This document shows, one piece after another, positions 8,119 through 16,446 of a DNA stretch of 45,596 nucleotides. The stretch lies in assembly GCA_022826155.1 (NCBI GenBank), contig JAJDVL010000016.1, forward strand, positions 1 to 45,596. Direction: 5' to 3'. This DNA is from Prochlorococcaceae cyanobacterium jk18x22bins.40 (lineage in GTDB: Bacteria > Cyanobacteriota > Cyanobacteriia > PCC-6307 > Cyanobiaceae). How positions within the stretch are numbered: position 1 is the stretch's first letter; each line of letters starts with the position of its first letter. The position numbers and the translations under genes are program-made. The notes under the pieces were generated by a model that did not search any database, was not told the origin of the DNA, and worked only from the letters and a program-made list of their open reading frames with translations.

Positions 8119-9117
8119 GTGACCAGTCTGACAGCCAAGCCCCAGCATCACGATTTGTCCAGGGAGCGCCAGGACCCCAGTCGCTTGCGCCTGTTCAGTG
8201 GCAGCGCCAATCCCCACCTCACCCGGGAGATCGCGGCCTACCTGGGCATTCCCGATAGCGTCGTGGTCCGCAAACGCTTTGCCGACGGGGAGCTCTACGT
8301 CCAGATCCAGGAATCCATCCGCGGCTGCGACGTGTTTCTGGTGCAGCCCACCTGTGCGCCGGTGAACGATCACCTGATGGAGCTCCTGATCATGGTGGAT
8401 GCGTGCCGCCGCGCCTCGGCACGCCAGATCACCGCAGTGATGCCCTACTACGGCTATGCCCGCGCTGACCGGAAAACCGCGGGACGGGAGTCCATCACCG
8501 CCAAGCTGGTGGCCAACCTGCTGGTGCAGGCGGGCGTCAGCCGTGTTCTGGCGGTGGATCTCCACTCGGCGCAGATCCAGGGTTACTTTGACATTCCCTG
8601 TGACCACATCTATGGCGCGTCCGTGCTGGTGGACTATCTCAATACGCGTCAGTTGAAGGATTACGTGGTGGTGTCACCGGACGTGGGGGGTGTGGCCAGG
8701 GCCAGGGCCTTTGCCAAACGCTTCAACGACGCTCCCCTGGCCATCATCGACAAGCGCCGTGCGTCCCATAACGTGGCGGAAAGTCTCACGGTGATTGGTG
8801 ACGTGGCAGGTCGCACAGCCATCCTGGTGGACGACATGATTGATACCGGCGGCACCATTCACCAGGGCGCTCGCCTCCTCAAAGCCCAAGGCGCCAGGAC
8901 GGTCATCGCCTGCGTCACCCATCCGGTCTTTTCTCCTCCTGCCCTGGAACGCTTGCAGGAGCCGGGGCTGTTCGAGGAGGTGGTGGTTACCAACAGCATC
9001 CCGACCAAGCTGGAACAGCGCTTTTCCCAGTTGACGGTACTCTCCATTGCCAACGTGATGGGGGAGGCCATCTGGCGCATCCACGAGGAGAGTTCCGTCA
9101 GTTCCATGTTTCGCTGA
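8119..9117 (+). CDS. prs: Ribose-phosphate pyrophosphokinase
   Basis: Protein of 332 aa that makes PRPP from ribose 5-phosphate and ATP, feeding purine, pyrimidine, histidine and tryptophan synthesis. Conserved blocks are FADGELYVQI, DLHSAQIQGYFD and the PRPP-binding loop ILVDDMIDTGGT; the C-terminus HEESSVSSMFR is the form I know from cyanobacteria. The open frame continues upstream, but the GTG at 8119 gives VTSLTAKP and the expected length for cyanobacterial Prs, and it clears the divergent hypothetical gene. PyrE, Upp and PurQ pathway genes in this window depend on its product. Confidence 0.95.
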   Translation: MTSLTAKPQHHDLSRERQDPSRLRLFSGSANPHLTREIAAYLGIPDSVVVRKRFADGELYVQIQESIRGCDVFLVQPTCAPVNDHLMELLIMVDACRRASARQITAVMPYYGYARADRKTAGRESITAKLVANLLVQAGVSRVLAVDLHSAQIQGYFDIPCDHIYGASVLVDYLNTRQLKDYVVVSPDVGGVARARAFAKRFNDAPLAIIDKRRASHNVAESLTVIGDVAGRTAILVDDMIDTGGTIHQGARLLKAQGARTVIACVTHPVFSPPALERLQEPGLFEEVVVTNSIPTKLEQRFSQLTVLSIANVMGEAIWRIHEESSVSSMFR

Positions 9118-9133
9118 GAATCTCCGCCTGGTG

Positions 9134-10720
9134 TCATGGGCGGGACCGGTGAAACTGGGCGGTGGCCAGAAGCAGAAGGGCCATGATGCCGTAGGCATAG
9201 GCCCATTCGGCTCCCACACCCCAGCCCACGTGCAGGGCCGTATCACCGGGGGTGAAGCGCCAGGCATGAATCACCCCGAACCAGGACAACGCCGCTGCCG
9301 CTGCCGCCGCGCCCGCCGCCGCCAGAAATCGCTGCTCGATCACGTAGACCATCAGGGCGGTGAGCAACATGGCGGTGATGATGCCCCCTTGCTCCAGAGA
9401 AAACAAGCCCCCGGCTCCGGCTACGCCCACCTGCTGTAACCCCTCCAGGAGTCCATCGCCAAAGGGCTGGCCTTGGCCACCGGCCCCCGCCCGGACACCC
9501 GCCTTGAGGAGAAAGGCGCCCCAGCTTGCCAAACCCACCATGATCCCCAAAACTACGGCGGGAGCATGGTTGCCGGGGGTCACCTGAAGACTCTGGGCCG
9601 TGATCACGATGCCCACGTAGACAATGATGGCCACGCCCACCTGGATGGGCACCGCCAGGCCGATGAGGGCAAAGAGCCCCAGGAAGCAACTCAAGCCAAT
9701 GGCCAGGCCGTTGATCCAGGAGTAGCCCAGCCGGGCCCCGAGGGCTTTCCAGCTTGGATGGCCAATGTAGATGGTGGTGGGGAAGCAGGACCCCAGCAGG
9801 GCCGCCACCATGGTGCCGGCCCCGTTGATGAGCAGGGAGTTGCGCACGGGGTAGTTGTCACCGGCGGCAGCGGCGCTCTCCACGTTTTGCATGGACCCCA
9901 GCACGTTGAACAGGCCCATGGGAAGGATCACCCCCATCCAACGCAGCAATTCGGCCCGGGCTTGCCACAATGCCCCCAACTGAAGGTGGGGCAGTTGCAG
10001 GCCAAAATCGTGCCGTGCCTGCTGCCACCGCAGGGGGTCATCCTCCACCAGCCCCATGGACCAGGCCAGAGCCAATCCCAGCAGCACCGCCAGCAGACCA
10101 CCGGGCAGGGGCAGCCGCACCCGCCCGAAATAGGTAATCAGCACCACCGCCAACACCGCCAATCCCAGCACCGGCTTTTCATAGACCTGCAGCAGAAAGC
10201 CCAGGCCAAGGAAGCCCATGGCAATCCCCGCCAGGCTGGCCAGCAGGGCCGAGCGGGGCAGCCATCGCTGCAACGGCGCCACCAGGAACGCTCCCGCCAC
10301 TTCCAGCAGCCCTGATCCCAGACAGGCCATCAGTCCTGCTTGCCAGGCCAGTTGGACCGCGTCCGCCTCGGCCATCCCTTCTCCCATGGCCACCGCTTTT
10401 ACCGGCAGCATCACCAGAAACACATAGGCCAGCAGGCTGATGGTGTTGACCCCGTAGGGCAGGGCTGTGCGGTGGTAGGACCCCTCCTGGCGACCCAGCC
10501 ACCACGCCTGCAGGGCATAGGCCCCGTTGCCCACCAGCACGCTGGCGCCAATGGCCGGCAGGATGGTTCCGGTGATCAGTTCGTCGGGAAACCCCAACAC
10601 GTCACGGCAGAGGCCAATGGCCAGCAGGATGGTGATGAAGCTGTCGAGACCGAGGCCCAGGAAACCTTCAATGTCTCCCCGCAGCAACCAGCGCGGGGAC
10701 GAGGTGGGAACTGTGGTCAT
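9134..10720 (-). CDS. NCS2-like permease (xanthine/uracil/AzgA type)
   Basis: Protein of 528 aa with about 12 hydrophobic segments. It opens with LRGDIEGFLGLGLDSF and has NGAYALQAWWLGRQEG and GVNTISLLAYVFLV blocks, reminiscent of the nucleobase-cation symporter 2/AzgA superfamily. QNVESAAAAGDNYPVRNSLL in the middle is the typical conserved helix. The ligand is unknown; nucleobases are the usual substrates. A glycine/alanine-rich stretch near the C-terminus is low-complexity. It ends 17 bases from prs, convergently. Confidence 0.8.
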   Translation of the reverse strand: MTTVPTSSPRWLLRGDIEGFLGLGLDSFITILLAIGLCRDVLGFPDELITGTILPAIGASVLVGNGAYALQAWWLGRQEGSYHRTALPYGVNTISLLAYVFLVMLPVKAVAMGEGMAEADAVQLAWQAGLMACLGSGLLEVAGAFLVAPLQRWLPRSALLASLAGIAMGFLGLGFLLQVYEKPVLGLAVLAVVLITYFGRVRLPLPGGLLAVLLGLALAWSMGLVEDDPLRWQQARHDFGLQLPHLQLGALWQARAELLRWMGVILPMGLFNVLGSMQNVESAAAAGDNYPVRNSLLINGAGTMVAALLGSCFPTTIYIGHPSWKALGARLGYSWINGLAIGLSCFLGLFALIGLAVPIQVGVAIIVYVGIVITAQSLQVTPGNHAPAVVLGIMVGLASWGAFLLKAGVRAGAGGQGQPFGDGLLEGLQQVGVAGAGGLFSLEQGGIITAMLLTALMVYVIEQRFLAAAGAAAAAAALSWFGVIHAWRFTPGDTALHVGWGVGAEWAYAYGIMALLLLATAQFHRSRP

Positions 10721-10760
10721 GCCAGGAATGCCTGCAGGCAGCCGTTGGGATGGCTGCCCT

Positions 10761-11033
10761 TTACGGCCCCACCATAATGGCCCGCTCCACGTCCGACCGG
10801 CTCAAGCTGTAGGGGAAGCTCCGCTGGGTGATGCCGCCACTGCTGCTGGTCCAGCGCACGCTCATGTCCTCCACGGACAATTCCACGTCCGCACTCCAGC
10901 AGGGTTGCCGCAGATGCCAGAGACAGACGCTTCCTGCATCCCGCTGGCAGCCCATCTGCTCCAGCCAGGCCTCCAAGGCAGGCAGGGTGTGGTGATAGAG
11001 GGGGGTGTCGGGACTGGGGAGGGGTCTGGACAC
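10761..11033 (-). CDS. DUF3143 family protein
   Basis: Protein of 90 aa starting MSRPLPSPDTPLYHHTLPAL and ending FPYSLSRSDVERAIMVGP. The pattern of a conserved C-terminal FPYSLSR(S/R)DVE..I block and a WxxxxLQ-like helix matches my recollection of the cyanobacterial DUF3143 family, whose role is unknown. It is immediately downstream of the J-domain gene (13-base gap), the arrangement seen in other cyanobacteria, so the two may act together. No signal peptide or membrane segment. Confidence 0.75.
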   Translation of the reverse strand: MSRPLPSPDTPLYHHTLPALEAWLEQMGCQRDAGSVCLWHLRQPCWSADVELSVEDMSVRWTSSSGGITQRSFPYSLSRSDVERAIMVGP

Positions 11034-11046
11034 GGAGCTTCAGGCT

Positions 11047-11451
11047 TCAGGACTGTTGCAGGATCAGGATGCTGGCCAGGCCGACACAGAAGAGCAACGT
11101 GCAGACCAGCAGAAGCAATGCCAGCCATTCTCCACCGGACAGGGGCCGCTCGGGAGAGACGGGGTGTTCTTCCACGGTCCCAATGCCCACGGGACCAACG
11201 ACAATGGGGGAATGCTGCCGTAGTCGGTCATCATGCCGCTGTCGGGCTGCCGGATCCCGCAACGTGGCGTAGGCCGTTTTGATCCTGCGAAACCGCTCAT
11301 TGGCCACGGCCGCCGGTAACGTGGTGGTGTCGGGGTGATGCTGTTTGCACAACCGCAAAAATGCTTGGCGCAACATGGCCCGATCCGCATGGCGCGGCAC
11401 CTGTAACACCTGGTAGTAGTCCGGAAGCCGGATGGATCGATGCTTCTCCAT
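11047..11451 (-). CDS. J-domain protein with C-terminal membrane anchor
   Basis: Protein of 134 aa. The N-terminal ~70 residues form a J domain (DYYQVLQVPRHAD start, HPDTTT containing the HPD tripeptide, and FRRIKTAYATLRDP), which stimulates a DnaK-type Hsp70. A single hydrophobic segment near the C-terminus (LALLLLVCTLLFCVGLASIL) suggests a tail anchor, placing it on a membrane. It lacks the zinc finger and client-binding regions of DnaJ, so it is a class III J protein. It is followed by the DUF3143 gene. Confidence 0.9.
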   Translation of the reverse strand: MEKHRSIRLPDYYQVLQVPRHADRAMLRQAFLRLCKQHHPDTTTLPAAVANERFRRIKTAYATLRDPAARQRHDDRLRQHSPIVVGPVGIGTVEEHPVSPERPLSGGEWLALLLLVCTLLFCVGLASILILQQS

Positions 11452-11456
11452 GAACC

Positions 11457-12827
11457 CTATCGAAGTAGGCGCTTCATCCAGCGCAGGCGGTTGCCGTAGG
11501 GGGGATAGCGCCAGGGAGCGTCAAAACCCTGTGGTCGTTCCAGCACGCTGCGCTGATGGCTGAAGCGCACAAAACCGGCACGACCATGATAGGCGCCCAT
11601 GCCGCTTTCCCCCACACCGCCAAACGGCAACTGGGGAATCCCGCCCTGGAGCACCACGTCGTTCCAACAGATAGCGCCCGAACGGGTGCTGGCCAGCAAG
11701 TGGTCCCGCCAGTCCTGACGCCCACCAAACAGATAGACGGCCAGGGGTTGGGGACGACTGTTGATGGCCTCCACGGCCTCCTCCAGACCGGAGAGGGGCA
11801 GGATGGGCAGCACGGGGCCAAAGATCTCCTCCTCCATGAGGGGGTCGTCCCAACGCTCCACCGCCACAACGGTGGGGGCAATGTAGCGTTCTGTTGGATC
11901 CGTGTGCCCACCCCAAAGCACGGGGCGCTCCCGCAGCAGCGCCGCCAGCCGCTGGAACTGACTGTCGTTAACGATGCGGGCAAAGTCCGGGCTGGCCTGG
12001 GGATCGTCTCCGTAAAAATCCACGACGGCCTGGAGCAGCGCCGCCAGAAAGGCGTCTCGCACCGGGGAGGCCACCAGCACATAGTCTGGGGCAAGGCAGG
12101 TTTGGCCGGCGTTGAGGAACCGTCCCCAGGCGATGCGGCGGGCGGCGAGAGGAACGTTGGCATCCTCCGCCACCAGACAGGGATTTTTGCCCCCCAGCTC
12201 CAGGGTCACGGGTGTCAGGGTTTTGGCCGCCTGCTCCATCACCAGCCGACCCACACGGGTGCCGCCTGTAAAGAACACATGGTCAAATCGCTGGCTCAGC
12301 AAAGCCTGGGCGGTTTCCGGTCCCCCCATGACCACGGACACCACCTCACCATCCATGTGCTTCCGGAGCCGTGCGGCCAGACGCTCCCCCGTGCGTGGCG
12401 CATGTTCCGATGGCTTGAGCACGGCAGTGTTGCCCGCGCCCAGGGCGGCCACCAAGGGTGACAGCAGCAGCATGAGGGGGTAGTTCCAGGGGCCAATAAT
12501 CAGGACGCAACCCAGGGGCGCCGCCACCACCCAGGCCCGGGAAGGCTGCAGGATCAACGGCACCGACACCCGCTCCGGCCGCAGCCAGCGGCGCAGTTGC
12601 CGCTGAAACAACCTCAACTCCTGGTAGACGCTGGAGATTTCGTAATAGGCCTCCACAGCGGGTTTGCCCAGATCTTCGGCCAACGCCTCCAGCAAGTCCT
12701 CTTCCGGCTGTAAAGCCTTCTCCAGGCGTCCCAACTGCTCCAGCCGCCAGGCCAGGGGGCAGGTGTGGCCCCGGGTCACCACCTGGCGTTGACGGGCAAT
12801 CCGCGAAGCGAAATCACCGGAGTCCAT
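11457..12827 (-). CDS. Aldehyde dehydrogenase (class 3 / fatty aldehyde type)
   Basis: Protein of 456 aa, the short form without an N-terminal targeting extension. PWNYPL and FFTGGTRVG are NAD(P)-binding blocks, LELGGKNP carries the catalytic glutamate near residue 210 and NAGQTCLAP carries the catalytic cysteine near residue 244. The closest family memory is the cyanobacterial fatty aldehyde dehydrogenase (AldE type), which oxidises long-chain aldehydes to fatty acids. Two bases separate it from the upstream stress-protein gene, and it runs straight into the J-domain gene (5 bases). Confidence 0.9.
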   Translation of the reverse strand: MDSGDFASRIARQRQVVTRGHTCPLAWRLEQLGRLEKALQPEEDLLEALAEDLGKPAVEAYYEISSVYQELRLFQRQLRRWLRPERVSVPLILQPSRAWVVAAPLGCVLIIGPWNYPLMLLLSPLVAALGAGNTAVLKPSEHAPRTGERLAARLRKHMDGEVVSVVMGGPETAQALLSQRFDHVFFTGGTRVGRLVMEQAAKTLTPVTLELGGKNPCLVAEDANVPLAARRIAWGRFLNAGQTCLAPDYVLVASPVRDAFLAALLQAVVDFYGDDPQASPDFARIVNDSQFQRLAALLRERPVLWGGHTDPTERYIAPTVVAVERWDDPLMEEEIFGPVLPILPLSGLEEAVEAINSRPQPLAVYLFGGRQDWRDHLLASTRSGAICWNDVVLQGGIPQLPFGGVGESGMGAYHGRAGFVRFSHQRSVLERPQGFDAPWRYPPYGNRLRWMKRLLR

Positions 12828-12829
12828 CC

Positions 12830-13645
12830 TTATCGCACCAGCAGAACAGGACAGGGCGCCTTGACGCGAAGGTAATCGCTGATGGACGAGCCCAGCAGCT
12901 TGTCCAGATCCACAAGGTTGCGGGCCACGCTGGGGCGCCGATCCGGCGAGGCCAATACCAACAGATCGCTGTTGCTGGCCTCGATGGCAGCACAGATCTC
13001 CTGGGCCGGATTGCCGGTGCGTTCCTCCATCTCCACTTCCACCCCCAAGCGGCGCCCAATCAGACGGGCCTTGTCAAGGATGCGTTTTGCCACTTGGCTA
13101 CCGCTGCGCTGGTTGCTCACGTGGATCACCCGCACCGCCATGCCCTCCACCCCCCGGGCCAAGTCACAGGTCAGGTTCAGGGCGCTATCGCTGATGGCTG
13201 TGCCGTCCACCGCCACCAGCAGCCGGTTGGGATGGCGCACATAAAGATCATCCCGCACCAGCAGCATGGGCCGTCTGGACAACTGAAATACGTACTGGCT
13301 GGCGCTGTTCACCAGGATGGACTGCAACCGCCCCACACCCCGTGAGCCCATGACGATCAGGTCTGCGTTGATTTCATCCGCCACTGCCAGCACCGTCTGT
13401 TTGATGTCCCCTTGACGAAGGATGGTGGTGACCGTGGCGGGATCCAGTTTCATCGCGCCAACGGCCTGCGCCAGCAGTCTGGCGCCTGTTTCCATACCAT
13501 CCGTCAGAGAGTATTTGCCCTGCACGTTCAGCACGTGAAGCAGAGTGAAGCGCGCCCCCGCAAAGCTGGGCATCCTCTGCATCATGCCGACCATGGTTTC
13601 CACATGGCCTTTGCCGGAGTCCGCTACAAGAATGTTCCGAAACAT
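12830..13645 (-). CDS. Tandem universal stress protein
   Basis: Protein of 271 aa with two UspA-type domains. The first begins NILVADSGKGHVETM and contains DLIVMGSRGVGRLQS with an S-Q-Y-V-F-Q-L-S-R-R-P end; the second begins RLLVAVDGTAISDS and includes DLLVLASPDRRPS, then LGSSISDYLRVKAPCPVLLV. The ATP-binding G(2x)G(9x)(S/T) pattern appears in the first domain (GSRGVGRLQ...S) but is weaker in the second. Likely a stress-linked nucleotide-binding protein. It heads the minus-strand cluster with the aldehyde dehydrogenase. Confidence 0.9.
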   Translation of the reverse strand: MFRNILVADSGKGHVETMVGMMQRMPSFAGARFTLLHVLNVQGKYSLTDGMETGARLLAQAVGAMKLDPATVTTILRQGDIKQTVLAVADEINADLIVMGSRGVGRLQSILVNSASQYVFQLSRRPMLLVRDDLYVRHPNRLLVAVDGTAISDSALNLTCDLARGVEGMAVRVIHVSNQRSGSQVAKRILDKARLIGRRLGVEVEMEERTGNPAQEICAAIEASNSDLLVLASPDRRPSVARNLVDLDKLLGSSISDYLRVKAPCPVLLVR

Positions 13646-13785
13646 GGGACAAGGTTGAGAGCAAGACCACCACTATCCGTCAGCCGGTGGCTGTCCTGTC
13701 CGGTTTGCATCCTGGTTGCAACGGTGTTGCCCCGTGTACGTGGCGTGAACCGGGGGATCACTGAATCCAGTCTTGTGTGGCCTGC

Positions 13786-14880
13786 ATGAATCTGCGCTCT
13801 CGCCGTCTGGCCTGGTACCGCTGGGCCAGCATCGAGGGGTTTGGCGTGGCCACCCTGCGGCGTCTGGAGGCTGTCTTCGGCAGCCTGGAGACGGCCTGGC
13901 GGACGCCGCTGCCGTTGCTGCAACAGCGCGGCGGTCTCAACAAAAACCAGGTGCAAGCCCTGACGGCAGCCCTGGACACGCCCCCACCCCTGCCGCCCCG
14001 CCGTTGGCTGGCGCCCGCCGATCCCGCCTTCCCTGCCCCGCTGCGTCAATTGGACCGCCCCCCTCTGCAATTGTTCTGGCAGGGGAAGGGGAGCACCTGG
14101 GCCTATTTGAATCGTCGGCAGGCCGTGGCGGTGGTGGGTAGCCGCACCGCCAGTGACCACGCCCTGGCCTGGGCGGAGCGATTAGGACGCCACATGGCGG
14201 AGGTGGGCTGGCCGGTGGTCTCCGGTCTGGCGGCCGGGGTGGACGCTGCCGCTCACAGGGGTTGCCTGGCGGGCAATGGCCGGCCGGTGGGGGTGTTGGG
14301 CACCCACCTGCAACGGACCTATCCCCAGGACAATCACAGCTTGCAACAGCAGGTGGGTGCCGCTGGTCTGCTGTTCAGCGAGCAACCCCCTGGTGAGCCG
14401 GTGCGGCGAGGGCATTTTGCTGCCCGCAACCGGCTGTTGGTGAGCCTCGTGCAAGCTCTGGTGGTGGTGGAGTGTCCCCGCCGCAGCGGGGCGTTGATTG
14501 CCGCCCGCCTGGCGCAGGAGGCGGGGGTACCCCTCTGGGCGGTGCCGGCGGATGCCGGACGCAACAGCGCCGAAGGCAGCAACCAACTGCTGCAACAGGG
14601 CGCCAACCTGCTGCTCCACGGGGAGGATCTTTCCGCCAATCTCGGCTCTGGCCCCTTGTTGTCTCCACAGAAGCGGACCGCCACCCACCGCCAGGCTGCA
14701 CCCGCCTCCGATATGACCCAGCTTCTGTTGGGGCAACTGGGGCAGCCCCGCACCCTGGAAGAGCTTCAGGAACAGGTGGGAGCGGAAGATCAGGGCCTGC
14801 TGCTGACCCAGTTGTTTCAACTGCAATTGGATGGGGCCGTGCGCTCCTTGCCGGGTTTGCGCTGGGTGCGGATCCGCTGA
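13786..14880 (+). CDS. dprA: DNA-processing protein DprA
   Basis: Protein of 364 aa from the ATG at 13786 (a GTG at 13777 would add three residues). DprA loads RecA on incoming single-stranded DNA during natural transformation. The Rossmann-like core is intact: VGSRTASDHA, GLAAGVDAAAHRGCLA, GVLGTHLQRTYPQDN and SGALIAARLAQEAG, then GSNQLLQQGA. A C-terminal winged-helix-like region follows (LLGQLGQPRTLEELQEQVGA). ComM, another competence factor, lies 12 kb away, so uptake of DNA may be functional. Divergent from the stress-protein gene. Confidence 0.93.
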   Translation: MNLRSRRLAWYRWASIEGFGVATLRRLEAVFGSLETAWRTPLPLLQQRGGLNKNQVQALTAALDTPPPLPPRRWLAPADPAFPAPLRQLDRPPLQLFWQGKGSTWAYLNRRQAVAVVGSRTASDHALAWAERLGRHMAEVGWPVVSGLAAGVDAAAHRGCLAGNGRPVGVLGTHLQRTYPQDNHSLQQQVGAAGLLFSEQPPGEPVRRGHFAARNRLLVSLVQALVVVECPRRSGALIAARLAQEAGVPLWAVPADAGRNSAEGSNQLLQQGANLLLHGEDLSANLGSGPLLSPQKRTATHRQAAPASDMTQLLLGQLGQPRTLEELQEQVGAEDQGLLLTQLFQLQLDGAVRSLPGLRWVRIR

Positions 14881-14974
14881 TGGCCACAGTATTCCCTCAC
14901 TCGTTCCTCATCCTTACTCCCCCTGAGGACCTTGTGGGTGGAATGCAGTAGGGTCAACCATCAGGAGTCAGGTC

Positions 14975-15844
14975 GTGACCACTTCCGCAACCACGTTACT
15001 GGCCTGGTGCAGGGAGCGGCTAGACGAAGGTGGCGACGCGCCCAGCCTGGCCTGGCTTTTGGATGTGGGCGCCGGCCTGGAGCGCAGCGTTTACCACAGC
15101 CTGGCGCTCCATCCCCAAGCCACTGTTGAACTGAGCCGTGGTCTGGATGAACTGACCCGGCTTTGGCATCGCCACCTGAAGCATGAGCCCTTGCAATACC
15201 TCCTGGGCCGCTGCCCATGGCGGGACTTTATGCTGACTGTGGCGCCAGGGGTGTTGATCCCCCGTCCGGAAACAGAGTTGCTGGCGGACGTGGCCATCTC
15301 CCTCATGGACGAGGCGCCAGCAGATCCGGGTTTGTGGGCTGATCTGGGCACCGGCAGTGGCTGTCTGGCCCTGGCTCTGGCTCTGGCCTTCCCCGAGTGT
15401 CATGGCGTGGCGGTGGACCAGGATCCAGCAGCCTTGACGGTGGCGGCCCGGAACCTGAAATCCGTGGCCGCTCGGGTGCATCTGCTGGCCGGGAACTGGT
15501 GGCGGCCCTTGCGGCCATGGTGGGGACGCCTGACCATGGTGGTCAGCAATCCGCCTTACGTTCCCACGTCCACCCTTGCCCAGCTTGATCCTGTGGTGCG
15601 TTGCCATGAGCCCCGTCCGGCCCTGGACGGCGGCCCCGACGGACTTCAGTCCTTCCGTGCCGTGCTGGCAGGTGTTTCTGCCCTGGCGCCGGGAGGTTGG
15701 CTGGTGGTAGAGCACGGCCAGGGCCAGGCGCCAGCCCTGGAGACACTTTTTGCTACGGCAGGTCTTAGGGCCATCCAGCGGTACCAGGATCTGGAGGGCA
15801 ACGACCGCTTCCTGGGGGCCTGCGCCCCGCACCATTGGCCATGA
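14975..15844 (+). CDS. prmC: Release factor glutamine methyltransferase
   Basis: Protein of 289 aa that methylates the glutamine of the GGQ motif in peptide chain release factors. The N-terminal helical domain is present, ending in HEPLQYLLGRCPWRDF; VLIPRPETE and the SAM loop DLGTGSGCLAL (near residue 122) follow, and the SNPPYVP catalytic motif lies near residue 192. GTG start chosen because CAGGAGTCAGG sits just upstream. The stop overlaps the next start in ATGA. Confidence 0.95.
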   Translation: MTTSATTLLAWCRERLDEGGDAPSLAWLLDVGAGLERSVYHSLALHPQATVELSRGLDELTRLWHRHLKHEPLQYLLGRCPWRDFMLTVAPGVLIPRPETELLADVAISLMDEAPADPGLWADLGTGSGCLALALALAFPECHGVAVDQDPAALTVAARNLKSVAARVHLLAGNWWRPLRPWWGRLTMVVSNPPYVPTSTLAQLDPVVRCHEPRPALDGGPDGLQSFRAVLAGVSALAPGGWLVVEHGQGQAPALETLFATAGLRAIQRYQDLEGNDRFLGACAPHHWP

Positions 15845-16428
15845 ACCCGGAACCCCCATCCCCGGACCAGGTGCTGGGTCACCTTGACGCTGACGGTGTG
15901 ATTGCCATGCCGACGGACACCCTGCCGGCCCTGGCGGCGCGACCGGAAGCGGCGAGTCAACTCTGGCAACTCAAGGGGCGCAGGTTGGATAAACCCCTCA
16001 TTCTCATGGGCGCGGCGGCGGACCAGTTCTGGCCGACCTTGCACATCATGCCGCATGCGGCCTGGCAACAGGCCATTGACCACTGGCCGGGGGCCCTCAC
16101 CCTGGTGGTGCCCCACAGCGGGCAGTTGGCCCGGTGGCTGAATCCAGCGCAACCCACCTCCCTGGGACTGAGGGTCCCGGACCACGGTGCCACCCGGGCC
16201 TTGCTGCGCCGGAGTGGACCCCTGGCCACCACCAGCGCCAACCCCTCTGGTCAGCCTGCTCTGCTGGAGCCAGGAGCCATTGCTAAGGCTTTCCCCCAAG
16301 TGATGCTGGCGGGACCGTTCCCCTGGGGCGCCCCATCGGGCCAGGCCAGCACGGTGGTGGCTTGGCGTTCCGGGCGGTGGGTCACCATCCGTGCAGGTGC
16401 CATTCAAACCACAGATTGGCCAAGCTGA
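15841..16428 (+). CDS. tsaC: L-threonylcarbamoyladenylate synthase (Sua5/YciO/YrdC family)
   Basis: Protein of 195 aa that makes threonylcarbamoyl-AMP for the t6A modification of ANN-decoding tRNAs. MPTDTLPALAARP, QLKGRRLDKPL and TTSANPSGQPAL are the YrdC family blocks. The single-domain length fits TsaC rather than Sua5. The ATG at 15841 was chosen since it overlaps the prmC stop; a TTG six bases earlier is also in frame. The family includes YciO and YwlC with less certain roles, so function assignment is likely but not proven. Confidence 0.85.
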   Translation: MNPEPPSPDQVLGHLDADGVIAMPTDTLPALAARPEAASQLWQLKGRRLDKPLILMGAAADQFWPTLHIMPHAAWQQAIDHWPGALTLVVPHSGQLARWLNPAQPTSLGLRVPDHGATRALLRRSGPLATTSANPSGQPALLEPGAIAKAFPQVMLAGPFPWGAPSGQASTVVAWRSGRWVTIRAGAIQTTDWPS

Positions 16429-16446
16429 AGCAACCGCTCTCCCGCC